Made by a program: the position numbers and the translations under genes
Shown here: positions 10,902 through 19,612 of the stretch, one piece after another
Layout of the letters: each line of letters begins with the position of its first letter
Numbering within the stretch: the stretch's first letter is position 1
The notes under the pieces: model-generated
What the model was told of the DNA's origin: nothing
Databases searched by the model: none
Seen by the model: only the letters and a program-made list of their open reading frames with translations
Assembly: GCF_009687845.1 (NCBI RefSeq)
Contig: NZ_BLAD01000041.1
Coordinates: forward strand, 124,001-188,000
Reading direction: 5' to 3'
DNA length: 64,000 bases
Source of the DNA: Acrocarpospora corrugata
GTDB lineage: Bacteria; Actinomycetota; Actinomycetes; Streptosporangiales; Streptosporangiaceae

Positions 10902-11717
10902 ATGTTCAGCATCGGAGACTTCGCCAGAATCGGCCGTGTGTCGATACGCATGCTGCGCCACTACGACACGGTGGGGCTGCTGCGTCCCGCCCGGGTCGAC
11001 CCCGTCACCGGCTACCGCTACTACCAGGCGGCTCAGCTGGCCCGGCTCAACCGCCTGATCGCGCTGAAAGACCTCGGGTTCACGTTGCAGCAGGTCGCGG
11101 GCGTGCTCGACGACAAGGTCAGCGTGGACGAACTGCACGGCATGCTGCGGCTGCGGCAGGCCGAGCTGGAGGACCAGGTTGTCCGGGATCGGGCCAGGCT
11201 GGCCGGGGTCGAGGCGAGGATCCGAATCATCGAAAGGGAGGGCGTCATGCCCGCAGACGTCATCGTCAAGAGCGTCCCCGCCGTCCGCCTCGCCGAACTC
11301 TCCGGAGTCGCGGAAAGCTACGAGACCGAACACATCAGCCCGGTCATCCAGCCGCTTTACCCGGAACTGATGGACCGCCTGGAGAAGGCCGGGGTCACGA
11401 TGGTCGGCCCCGGCATCGCGTACTACGAGGTGGTCCCCGACGGGATCCTGGTCCACGCCGGCGCCCCCGTCAGCGTGGAACCGAACGCCGGCTACGACTT
11501 CGACGTGGTCGACCTGCCGGCCCTCGAGCTGGTGGCCACCTTCCTCCATCACGGCTCGATGGACGACGTGGACTCCTCGGTCCAGCAACTGGCCCGCTGG
11601 GTCGAAGACAACGGCTACCGCAGCGTCGGCTTCATGCGCGAGGTCTACCTGGAGTACGGGAAGGGCGACCCCTCCACTTGGGTGACAGAACTTCAGGAAG
11701 TCATCGTCCCCGCCTGA
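10902..11717 (+). CDS. MerR-family regulator with GyrI-like effector domain
   Basis: A 271-residue regulator of the BmrR/TipAL type. Residues 1-75 form the winged helix (FSIGDFARIGRVSIRMLRHY, DPVTGYRYY), residues about 78-115 a coiled coil, and residues about 120-270 a GyrI-like/SOUL-type ligand-binding domain. Such proteins twist suboptimal promoters when bound to cationic or hydrophobic drugs. The start has GGGAGG six bases upstream. No efflux gene follows on the same strand, so its target may be itself or a distant locus. A GC hairpin at 11759-11793 separates it from the converging FG-GAP gene. Confidence 0.9.
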   Translation: MFSIGDFARIGRVSIRMLRHYDTVGLLRPARVDPVTGYRYYQAAQLARLNRLIALKDLGFTLQQVAGVLDDKVSVDELHGMLRLRQAELEDQVVRDRARLAGVEARIRIIEREGVMPADVIVKSVPAVRLAELSGVAESYETEHISPVIQPLYPELMDRLEKAGVTMVGPGIAYYEVVPDGILVHAGAPVSVEPNAGYDFDVVDLPALELVATFLHHGSMDDVDSSVQQLARWVEDNGYRSVGFMREVYLEYGKGDPSTWVTELQEVIVPA

Positions 11718-11758
11718 TTCCCCGGGTGAACCGCTGCGATCGACGTGCCGGTCCCAGG

Positions 11759-11793
11759 GCTCCCGCCTCTCGCCGGATGGCAGGGGCGGGAGC
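11759..11793. terminator. Bidirectional GC hairpin
   Basis: Perfect 9-bp arms GCTCCCGCC (11759-11767) and GGCGGGAGC (11785-11793) between the converging MerR gene and FG-GAP gene. There is no T-run on either side. Position between two converging stops supports a shared terminator. Confidence 0.55.
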
Positions 11794-11807
11794 CGAGGTG
11801 AGGAGTG

Positions 11808-12940
11808 TCAGGGGATCGGGTGGTTGGTCACCGTGAAGGTGTTGTCGCTGAGATGGAGGAAGGCCACCGGCACGCTGAACCAGCCTGCCCCGCCGGTCAC
11901 CGCGACATCGGATGCTCCGTCGCCGTTGAAGTCACCACCGACGGCTTTGACCCCGGGGAGCGCGGCCCAGCCGGCGAAGCCACTTGCTGGGTAGGAGAAG
12001 AAGTTGCGGATGAAGTAGCCCTTGGTATCTAGATCATTTTGCCCCATTGCCGAGATGGCGTCCGATCTGAGCAAGAGGAAGTCGTCCCGCTCGCTCAGGT
12101 TCTGGTTGCGGTGGTAGTTCCCGATCAGTGCGGGCTTTGAAGATTGGTTCACATACCCCCCCAAATTCTGAGTCGTGAACGTGCCGTCTCCGCGGGAAAG
12201 GAGGTGGTGGACGCCGTGGCCGAGGGCGTCAGAGCCCATCTGGGTCAGGTCGGCTTTGCCGTCCCCGTTGAAGTCACCGCTCCCGACTTCGGCCGATGGG
12301 TCGGCGACCCAGTTCCGCCAAGTGGATGAAACCGGCTGGTTGGTGACGGTGAAGCTGTAGTTGGTGGTGGCGAAGGCGACCGGCAGGGTTGTCCAGTGGG
12401 TTGGGCCGGTGAGCATCAGGTCGGTCAGGCCGTCGGCGTTGACGTCCCCGGCCGCTATCCTGGCGGCGGGGTCGCCGGCCCAGAGGTACCAGTCGCCGGG
12501 AACGCTGTAGTCGACGACGTTGAAGGTGCCGTCACCCTTGGACAGGGCCACTTTGACGACGCCGAACCAGTTGTCCGGCCCGGTCATGATCAGGTCGGCG
12601 CGCTTGTCGTTGTTGACGTCGCCGACTGCGATTTTGGCCTTCGGGTCGGCGGCCCAGATCGCCCAGCCGCCGCCGATGGGGGCGTTGCTGATGCCGAAGG
12701 TGCCGTCGCCCCGCGAGAAGGCCACGGGCAGGGTGGACCACTCGCTCGGACCGGTCATGGCGAGGTCGTCGTAGCCGTCGTTGTCGAAGTCGCGGGGTAG
12801 AGCTTGGCGGTCGAGGCGGTGGCCCAGCTGGCCCAATGACTGACCAACGCGTTCGCGGACGGGGCCCCGACGGCCGCCACGGTCGTTGAAGCGAGGGTGA
12901 CCGCTAACGCGATCAACCCGCGCCGGATGTTTTTCGACAC
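11808..12940 (-). pseudogene. Secreted FG-GAP/VCBS repeat protein, frameshifted
   Basis: A secreted beta-propeller protein of about 377 residues split over two frames. From GTG at 12940 the frame gives a signal peptide (MSKNIRRGLIALAVTLASTT... ending APSANA) and then KLYP; the propeller follows in another frame with RDFDNDGYDDLAMTGPSEW and at least five further D-x-D/N-x-D-G-x-x-D calcium-type loops (for example GDVNNDKRADLIMTG, GDFNGDGKADLTQMG, GDFNGDGASDVAVTG). The two join if one C is added to the run at 12794-12797. Without it the secreted protein ends early. FG-GAP repeats resemble integrin-alpha blades and often mediate extracellular binding. It may be truly inactive or the missing base may be an assembly error. 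Confidence 0.8.
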
Positions 12941-13065
12941 TGGTTCGATTCCGTTTCACTGAGGTGGTATCGGCTCAGTGTTGAACGGCTCCATGTGATC
13001 GAGAGGGTGATGGGGCGTTTGGGCCTTTTTGGGATAAGGGGGCATCGCGAGTTTCGGCGCGCGAT

Positions 13066-13080
13066 CGGGGGGAGCCCCCG
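13066..13080. terminator. Short GC hairpin after dapD
   Basis: CGGGGG (13066-13071) pairs with CCCCCG (13075-13080) around a GAG loop, 18 bases beyond the dapD stop on its strand. There is no T-run, so this is a tentative terminator. Confidence 0.4.
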
Positions 13081-13097
13081 TACCCGAATGGCCAGGG

Positions 13098-14063
13098 TCA
13101 GTCGTTGGCGTGCAGGGCCGCGTTCAGTTCGATGCCGGTGCCCTTGCGGGGGACGGCTTCGACGGTGCCGGTGGTTGAGTTGCGGCGGAACAGGATGGCG
13201 TTCTGGCCGGAGAGGTTGAGGGCCTTGGTGATCGTGCCGTCGGGGAGGGCGACCTTGGTGCCGGCGGTGAGGTAGAGGCCGGCTTCGATGACGCAGTCGT
13301 CGCCCAGGGAGATGCCGCAGCCGGCGTTGGCGCCGAGCAGGCAGCGTTCGCCGATGGAGATGGTCTCCTTGCCGCCGCCGGAGAGGGTGCCCATGATCGA
13401 GGCGCCGCCGCCGACGTCGGAGCCGTTGCCGACCACGACGCCGGCCGAGATGCGGCCTTCGACCATGGAGGCGCCGAGGGTGCCGGCGTTGAAGTTGACG
13501 AAGCCCTCGTGCATGACCGTGGTGCCGGAAGCCAGGTGGGCGCCGAGGCGGACGCGGTCGGCGTCGCCGATCCGGACGCCGGTGGGGAGGACGTAGTCGA
13601 CCAGGCGGGGGAATTTGTCGACGCTGTAGACGGTGACGGGGCCGCGGGAGCGCAGGCGGAGCCGTACCGACTCGAAGTTCTCGACGGGGCAGGGGCCGTG
13701 GTTGGTCCAGACGACGTTGGCCAGCAGGCCGAAGAGTCCGTCCAGGTTGAGGCCGTGCGGGCGGATCAGGCGGGTGGACAGCAGGTGCAGGCGGAGGTAC
13801 GCGTCGTGGGCGTCGGCGGGGGCTTCGGTGAGCTTGCCGATGCCGGTGCGCACGGCCACGACCTCGACGCCGCGGTCCGGGTCGGGGCCGAGGTGGGCGG
13901 CCAGGTCGCCGGCCTCTTCGGCGGAGAGGCGCTGGGTGCCGCGGGCGGAGGGCTCGCCGAGGGTGGGCGCGGGGAACCAGGTGTCCAGAACCGTGCCGTT
14001 GGCGGCGATCGTCGCCAGGCCAATGCCGTACGCACCGGTGGTGCCCGAATCAATAACTGTCAC
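13098..14063 (-). CDS. dapD: Tetrahydrodipicolinate N-succinyltransferase
   Basis: A 321-residue left-handed beta-helix acyltransferase of the actinobacterial DapD type, transferring succinyl from succinyl-CoA to tetrahydrodipicolinate in lysine/meso-DAP synthesis. The N-terminal domain begins [20 protein letters not shown]; the hexapeptide-repeat core includes [33 protein letters not shown] and [11 protein letters not shown], and the CoA-side motif [14 protein letters not shown]. The GTG at 14063 is preferred because TGAGG lies just upstream and the sequence before it is not protein-like. It stands alone, about 4 kb from dapA. Confidence 0.95.
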   Translation of the reverse strand: MTVIDSGTTGAYGIGLATIAANGTVLDTWFPAPTLGEPSARGTQRLSAEEAGDLAAHLGPDPDRGVEVVAVRTGIGKLTEAPADAHDAYLRLHLLSTRLIRPHGLNLDGLFGLLANVVWTNHGPCPVENFESVRLRLRSRGPVTVYSVDKFPRLVDYVLPTGVRIGDADRVRLGAHLASGTTVMHEGFVNFNAGTLGASMVEGRISAGVVVGNGSDVGGGASIMGTLSGGGKETISIGERCLLGANAGCGISLGDDCVIEAGLYLTAGTKVALPDGTITKALNLSGQNAILFRRNSTTGTVEAVPRKGTGIELNAALHAND

Positions 14064-14163
14064 GTGCCTCAAAATACCGGGCGGGCGACCACCGCAATGG
14101 ACGGGTGCGGGCGTCGGGGGCTTCCGTCGCCGCGAAATGGCCGTCCTCGCCGGAGTCCGACCA

Positions 14164-14242
14164 GCGCACGATGTTGTCGCGGTCATCGGGCGCCTGACCC
14201 CTGGCAGGCGCACGATGTTGTCGCGTCATCGGGCGCCAGACC
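14164..14242. repeat. Two 35-bp direct repeats, 44-bp period
   Basis: GCGCACGATGTTGTCGCGGT at 14164 and the near-identical copy from 14208 share about 31 of 35 bases, including TCATCGGGCGCC. They lie in the 191-base gap upstream of dapD and downstream of the sialidase-like gene. Role unknown; they could be a duplicated operator or a remnant repeat. Confidence 0.7.
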
Positions 14243-14254
14243 TCTGTTAGGCGG

Positions 14255-15904
14255 TCACGCGTCGTCGCTCGGGTCGCGGGTGGGTGTGACCTTGGTCCAG
14301 GAGATGTGGGCCTCGGCGGCGTTGCCGCCTGACGTTCCGGCCACCCAGTGGGTTACGGAGGGTTTCTCGCCGCTGTCCTGGATGATCCAGGTGACGCCGG
14401 TGTCCGCGTTGTCGCGGAACAGGCGGGCGAGTCCGGCGCTGTCGGTGGTCACCTTCCAGGTCGCCTCGGCCAGGGGGGTCGAGTGGACGCGCTCCCAGGT
14501 CGTCGAGCCTTTGCGTATCGTCCAGATGCCGCCGCGCTGGATGGTCAGCATGAGGCGTCTCGCGCCGTTGCAGATCTTGGTGCCGAGGCTGACGCCCTGG
14601 CCGGTGCGTGGGTCCAAGGCGCTGTCGTCGAGGACGCGGCCGTGGAACTCGACGGTGAAATCGCAGAGCGCGATCAGCGGGGCGGTGGCCCTGACCGGGG
14701 TCGCGGTGGTGCTGCGGAGGTGGAGGCCGGTTTCGTCGTGGCGGGCGCCGGGGTCGAGGGTCCAGGGGCCGGGGGCGAGGTCGGCGGGGAGGTCGTCGTT
14801 GAGGTCGAGGGTCGCGACCTTGATGTTGATCTGGTTGTGCTCCCAGACGATGGCGAACTTGCCGGGGGCGAATTCGTCGCCGCTGGGGTAGACGTCCCAG
14901 CCTCTGGCCGCGCCCTGGGTCAGCCGGGGGCCGTCGGCGAAGAGCCTGCCGGGGCGCCAGGGCTCGCCGGGGGTACGGACCTTGTAGTGGAGGACTTCGC
15001 GGTAGCGGTCGGGTCTGCTCGGGGCGGAACCGGCGAAAGGTCCGGCGAGAGTGTTGTAGATCGCGAGGTGCCGGCCGTCGGTGGCTCGCGCGTAGAAGGT
15101 TTTCACGTAGTAGTTGGGGAGTTCGGGGTCGAGCGTCATGGGCGCCCAGGTCAGGCCGCCGTCGGTGCTGGTAGTCGTGGCGGAGTAGGTGGCGTGGGTG
15201 CGGTAGTGGGCGTCCCGGTTCTCGGGGGACGCAGTCCGTACCAGCGCGCGGGTGACCATGAGCAGTGTGTCACCGTCCGTGACGATCTGGGGCTCCTCGA
15301 CGCCGATGCCGGGAGGGTTCGTGGCGAGGGCGCCGGAGGTCCAGATGCGCAGGTCGGAGGAGCGCAGCACGCCCGCCTGGGACGCGCCCGCGCCCTGCCG
15401 CCAGTACGGGATCAGCCACCCGCCCCGATGCTTCACCGGCTTGCCCGCCACGACGACCCCCCGGTTGTTGCCCGGAACGTCCACGGTTATCGGGAAATCT
15501 GACCATGTCTCGCCACGGTCGGTGCTTCGTTTCATGGTCAGGCGGGTGGGGAAGCCGTCCACGTCGTCGCCCTGGCGGTCCTCGGCGATCGTGATGCGGC
15601 CGAGCAGCGCGTACAGGACGCCGTCGTCGTTGAGTAAGACGCAGTAGTGGAACCGGTGGGTGGCCGTGGCCGGAGCGAGGGTGCCCTTCGTCCAGGTACG
15701 GCCGCTGTCGCTGGATCGCGCGTACCGGATCGAGCCCTGGTCGGTCGCCGTGGGGTCGCGGGCGTCCCGCAAGCCCGCGCGCCAGGCCACGATCCAGCGC
15801 CTCGCGTCCAGCGTGACGATGTCCGGCACGCGGTTTCCCTCGTGCCGGAGTTCGCCGGATCCATCCCGTTCGGCCGTCGAATCTACGACAATCGGCTCGC
15901 TCAT
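14255..15904 (-). CDS. Sialidase-fold (BNR/Asp-box) protein without signal peptide
   Basis: A 549-residue protein. Residues about 1-370 form a six-bladed sialidase-type propeller with at least three Asp-boxes (SSDSGRTWTKG, STDRGETWSD, STDGGLTWAP) and an early RIP-like strand (NRVPDIVTLDARRWIVAWRA). Residues about 370-549 look like a beta-sandwich of the LamG/concanavalin type, ending DSGEKPSVTHWVAGTSGG. Exo-sialidases and related glycosidases of this family are usually secreted, but no signal peptide or membrane anchor is present here, so it acts in the cytoplasm or is exported by another route. The start ATG at 15904 sits 54 bases after the stop of the upstream flavoenzyme on the same strand. 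The sugar it recognises is unknown; the classic Arg triad cannot be assigned with certainty. Confidence 0.75.
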   Translation of the reverse strand: MSEPIVVDSTAERDGSGELRHEGNRVPDIVTLDARRWIVAWRAGLRDARDPTATDQGSIRYARSSDSGRTWTKGTLAPATATHRFHYCVLLNDDGVLYALLGRITIAEDRQGDDVDGFPTRLTMKRSTDRGETWSDFPITVDVPGNNRGVVVAGKPVKHRGGWLIPYWRQGAGASQAGVLRSSDLRIWTSGALATNPPGIGVEEPQIVTDGDTLLMVTRALVRTASPENRDAHYRTHATYSATTTSTDGGLTWAPMTLDPELPNYYVKTFYARATDGRHLAIYNTLAGPFAGSAPSRPDRYREVLHYKVRTPGEPWRPGRLFADGPRLTQGAARGWDVYPSGDEFAPGKFAIVWEHNQINIKVATLDLNDDLPADLAPGPWTLDPGARHDETGLHLRSTTATPVRATAPLIALCDFTVEFHGRVLDDSALDPRTGQGVSLGTKICNGARRLMLTIQRGGIWTIRKGSTTWERVHSTPLAEATWKVTTDSAGLARLFRDNADTGVTWIIQDSGEKPSVTHWVAGTSGGNAAEAHISWTKVTPTRDPSDDA

Positions 15905-15958
15905 GGGACCTCACCGAACCGTCATCACGGGGTCGACCGCAAGAAACTCCAGGTGAAC

Positions 15959-17371
15959 TTACAAGCCATAAGCCTCAAGCAGGCGCAACCAGATCTCGCT
16001 GACCGCCGGGAACACGGGAATGGCGTGCCAGAGATCGTCCAGCGGCACTTCGGCGGTGACGGCGATCGTCGCGCCGTGCAGCAGATCGGCGATCCCGGGA
16101 CCGACGAAGGTGACCCCCAGCAGCACCCTCCGGTCCTCGTCCACGACCATTTTGGCCCGGCCCTTGTACCCATCCGCCTGCAGGTACGCCCCCGTCACCA
16201 GGCCGATGTCATACTCCACCGCCCGGACGTTGAAACCGTCCCTGCGGGCCCGCTCCTCGGTGCGCCCGACCGCGCACACATGCGGGTCAGTGAAGATCAC
16301 CTGCGGCGAGCCCATCGCGTCGGCCCGGTCCCGCATGGACGGCAGATCGTCCGGCGCGCCGGCGACGCGGGCCACGATCACATCCCCGGCGATCCTCGCC
16401 TGATATTTCCCCATGTGGGTGAGCATGCTGCGGTTGTTGACATCCCCGACCGCGTACAGCCAGCCGGCCTCGACCTCGGTGGCCCGCATGCTGTCATCCA
16501 CCGCCACCGGGGCCCCGTCGGGCAGCCCGATCAACGGCAGGCCCATGTCGGCGCTGCCCGGATCCCGGCCGGTCGCCACCATGATCTCGTCCGCGGTCAG
16601 CCGGGTGCCGTCCGACAGATCGACGGTCACCTCGCTCCCCGGAACCGGCCGCTCCACCTTCTCGATGGTCGTGTTGAACCGGACGTCGATCCCGGCCTCG
16701 CGCAGCGACGCGGTGACCATCTCACCGGCGAACGGCTCGGTCCGCTCCAGCACCCGATCCTTCCGCACCACCAGCGTGGTCTCCTTCGCGCCCAGCGCGT
16801 GCAGAGCCTGCGCCAGCTCGCAGGCCGCCACCCCGCCGCCCATCACGATCAGCCGCGCCGGCACCTCCTTGACGGCGGTCGCGTCCTTGGTCAGCCACGG
16901 ATCGGCCGCCGCCAGCCCCGGCACCCGCGGAATCACCGGCGTGCTCCCCGTCGCCAGCACCACCGCATGCCGCGCCGTGAGCAGGCGCTTCCCGCCATCG
17001 GCCGCGGTCACCTCGACCTGCCGCGGACCCGCGATCCGCCCCCGCCCCCGGATCACCGTTCCATGCACCGACTCCAGCCAGCGGACCTGGCCAGAATCGT
17101 CATAGCCCGACACCGCCTCATCCCGCCGCGCGAGCACCGCCGGCACATCGATCGGCCCGACCGACAACCCCGGCTGCCGGCCCACCTCCGCGACCAGCTC
17201 CATCGGGCGCAGCAGTGCCTTACTCGGAATACACGCCCAATAGGAACAATCACCCCCCGCGAGGTCCTGCTCCACCACGGCCGCGGTGAGGCCGCCGCGC
17301 GTCACCCGGCCAACCACATTCTCGCCCGCCGGCCCGGCGCCGATCACGATCACGTCGAAGACGTCAGACAT
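15959..17371 (-). CDS. FAD-dependent pyridine nucleotide-disulfide oxidoreductase
   Basis: A 470-residue class I flavoprotein disulfide reductase of the Lpd/mercuric reductase superfamily. FAD binding is by VIVIGAGPAGENVV, the redox disulfide is Cys42-SYWA-Cys47 in GGDCSYWACIPSK, the NAD(P) site is VMGGGVAACELA, and the second FAD motif is LYAVGDVNNRSM. The dimerisation domain ends HAIPVFPAVSEIWLRLLE, where the usual catalytic HPxxxE of lipoamide dehydrogenase is absent. It is therefore an Lpd-like enzyme of unknown substrate rather than lipoamide dehydrogenase itself. It is divergent from an ABC exporter across a 108-base region with a perfect palindrome at 17421-17441. Confidence 0.88.
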   Translation of the reverse strand: MSDVFDVIVIGAGPAGENVVGRVTRGGLTAAVVEQDLAGGDCSYWACIPSKALLRPMELVAEVGRQPGLSVGPIDVPAVLARRDEAVSGYDDSGQVRWLESVHGTVIRGRGRIAGPRQVEVTAADGGKRLLTARHAVVLATGSTPVIPRVPGLAAADPWLTKDATAVKEVPARLIVMGGGVAACELAQALHALGAKETTLVVRKDRVLERTEPFAGEMVTASLREAGIDVRFNTTIEKVERPVPGSEVTVDLSDGTRLTADEIMVATGRDPGSADMGLPLIGLPDGAPVAVDDSMRATEVEAGWLYAVGDVNNRSMLTHMGKYQARIAGDVIVARVAGAPDDLPSMRDRADAMGSPQVIFTDPHVCAVGRTEERARRDGFNVRAVEYDIGLVTGAYLQADGYKGRAKMVVDEDRRVLLGVTFVGPGIADLLHGATIAVTAEVPLDDLWHAIPVFPAVSEIWLRLLEAYGL

Positions 17372-17420
17372 AGCTCCCCCGATCCTCGCTCCGGACCGTA
17401 CCCGCCCATTGATCGACTAC

Positions 17421-17441
17421 CCGCTAGATCCGATCTAGCGG
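17421..17441. promoter_or_regulatory. Perfect 21-bp palindrome in a divergent promoter region
   Basis: CCGCTAGATC-C-GATCTAGCGG: 10-bp perfect arms around one central base, midway between the divergent flavoenzyme and ABC-exporter genes. The form is that of a TetR-, MarR- or similar dimer operator; the cognate regulator is not adjacent. The rare CTAG tetranucleotide occurs twice in it. Confidence 0.6.
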
Positions 17442-17479
17442 CCTCTCTCGCGCCTGGAGGGTGACAGAGAGGGTCACCC

Positions 17480-18481
<1,002 letters not shown>

Positions 18482-18483
18482 GG

Positions 18484-18660
18484 GTGATCCAAGGGTGCCA
18501 GGTGTTGCGGGGGGCGGCCAGGCGTGAGCGATCCAAGGGGGTACCGAGCGTTGGCGGGGCGTGCGGGGGGTGGCCGAGCGAGGGGCCCAAGCGGGTGCCG
18601 CGTGTTGGCGGAGCGCGTCGGTGCGGGGGGATGGCCGAGCGCGAGCGACCCAAAGGGCGG
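18484..18660. repeat. Degenerate GC-rich tandem repeat between exporter genes
   Basis: Units of about 40-60 bp begin GATCCAAGGG (18485), GATCCAAGGGGGTACC (18529) and CCCAAGCGGGTGCC (18586), each followed by a GTTGGCGG or GTTGCGG core and ending TGGCCGAGCG or CGGCCAGGCG; a partial fourth starts at 18645. They fill most of the 235-base gap separating the ATPase from its permease. No protein-like reading is visible. They may form strong mRNA structure that sets the ratio of ATPase to permease. Confidence 0.65.
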
Positions 18661-18716
18661 GTGGGTGGGATGACCCACCGTAAGCAATACGGACGTTTTG
18701 TGGAGGAGAGAGCGGT

Positions 18717-19568
18717 ATGAGTGCTACCACGGAGAACCTCGCGCCGGCTGTGCCGTACACGCCGGCGCTGGAGAGTATCGGGGCGGTTATGGCGCCGGGG
18801 GATCGGCCGCCGCGGCCGAGTGCGCTGTCGGCGTCGATCACGTTCGGCTGGCGGGCCATGCTGAAGATCAAGCACGTGCCCGAGCAGCTCTTTGACGTCA
18901 CCGCGTTCCCGATCATGATGACGTTGATGTTCACCTACCTGTTCGGAGGCGCGCTGGCCGGATCCACCGGCGATTATCTGCAGTATCTGCTGCCGGGCAT
19001 CATGGTGATGAGCGTCGTGATGACCACTATGTACACCGGCGTCTCGGTCAACACCGACATCGCGAAGGGCGTTTTCGACAGGTTCCGCACGCTGCCGATC
19101 TGGCGGCCCGCGGCCCTGGTCGGAAACCTCCTCGGCGACCTGCTCCGCTACGTGCTGGCCTCCACGACGATCATCATCGTCGGCCTGATCATGGGCTTCC
19201 GCCCGGCGGGCGGCGTCGTCGGCGTACTGGCCGGAATCGCCCTCCTGGTCGTCTTCTCGTTCGCGTTCTCCTGGATCTGGACGATGTTCGGCCTGTTCCT
19301 GCGCAGCGAGAAATCGGTCATGGGCGTCAGCATGCTGTTCCAGTTCCCGCTGACCTTCCTCAGCAACGTCTTCGTCGAACCCACCACCATGCCCGGCTGG
19401 CTCCAGGCCTTCGTCAACGTCAACCCGATCACCCACGTGGTCTCCGGCGTACGCGACCTGATGGCCGGCAACTGGGACACCGGCGAGATCACCTGGGTCC
19501 TGATCTCCTGCGTGATCATGACAGCCGTCTTCGGCACCATTACCATGCGCCTCTACAACCGCAAGTAG
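18717..19568 (+). CDS. ABC-2 type exporter permease, DrrB type
   Basis: A 283-residue integral membrane protein with six hydrophobic segments. After a proline-rich cytoplasmic N-terminus of about 45 residues come ASITFGWRAMLKIKHVPEQL and the DrrB-type segments LPGIMVMSVVMTTMYTGVSV and the NVFVEPTTMPGWLQAFVNVN motif before the last helix, which is characteristic of the ABC-2 family. It partners with the ATPase encoded at 17480-18481. The ATG has GGAGAGAG upstream. A 10-bp-stem hairpin at 19578-19605 ends the operon. Confidence 0.93.
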   Translation: MSATTENLAPAVPYTPALESIGAVMAPGDRPPRPSALSASITFGWRAMLKIKHVPEQLFDVTAFPIMMTLMFTYLFGGALAGSTGDYLQYLLPGIMVMSVVMTTMYTGVSVNTDIAKGVFDRFRTLPIWRPAALVGNLLGDLLRYVLASTTIIIVGLIMGFRPAGGVVGVLAGIALLVVFSFAFSWIWTMFGLFLRSEKSVMGVSMLFQFPLTFLSNVFVEPTTMPGWLQAFVNVNPITHVVSGVRDLMAGNWDTGEITWVLISCVIMTAVFGTITMRLYNRK

Positions 19569-19577
19569 CCTGCCCAG

Positions 19578-19605
19578 TGTCCGCGATCACAAGGTCGCGG
19601 ACACC
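19578..19605. terminator. Hairpin between converging genes
   Basis: Perfect arms GTGTCCGCGA (19578-19587) and TCGCGGACAC (19596-19605) with an 8-base loop, between the stops of the converging permease gene and the large AAA regulator. No T-run; probably a shared terminator. Confidence 0.6.
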
Positions 19606-19612
19606 CGGAGTT

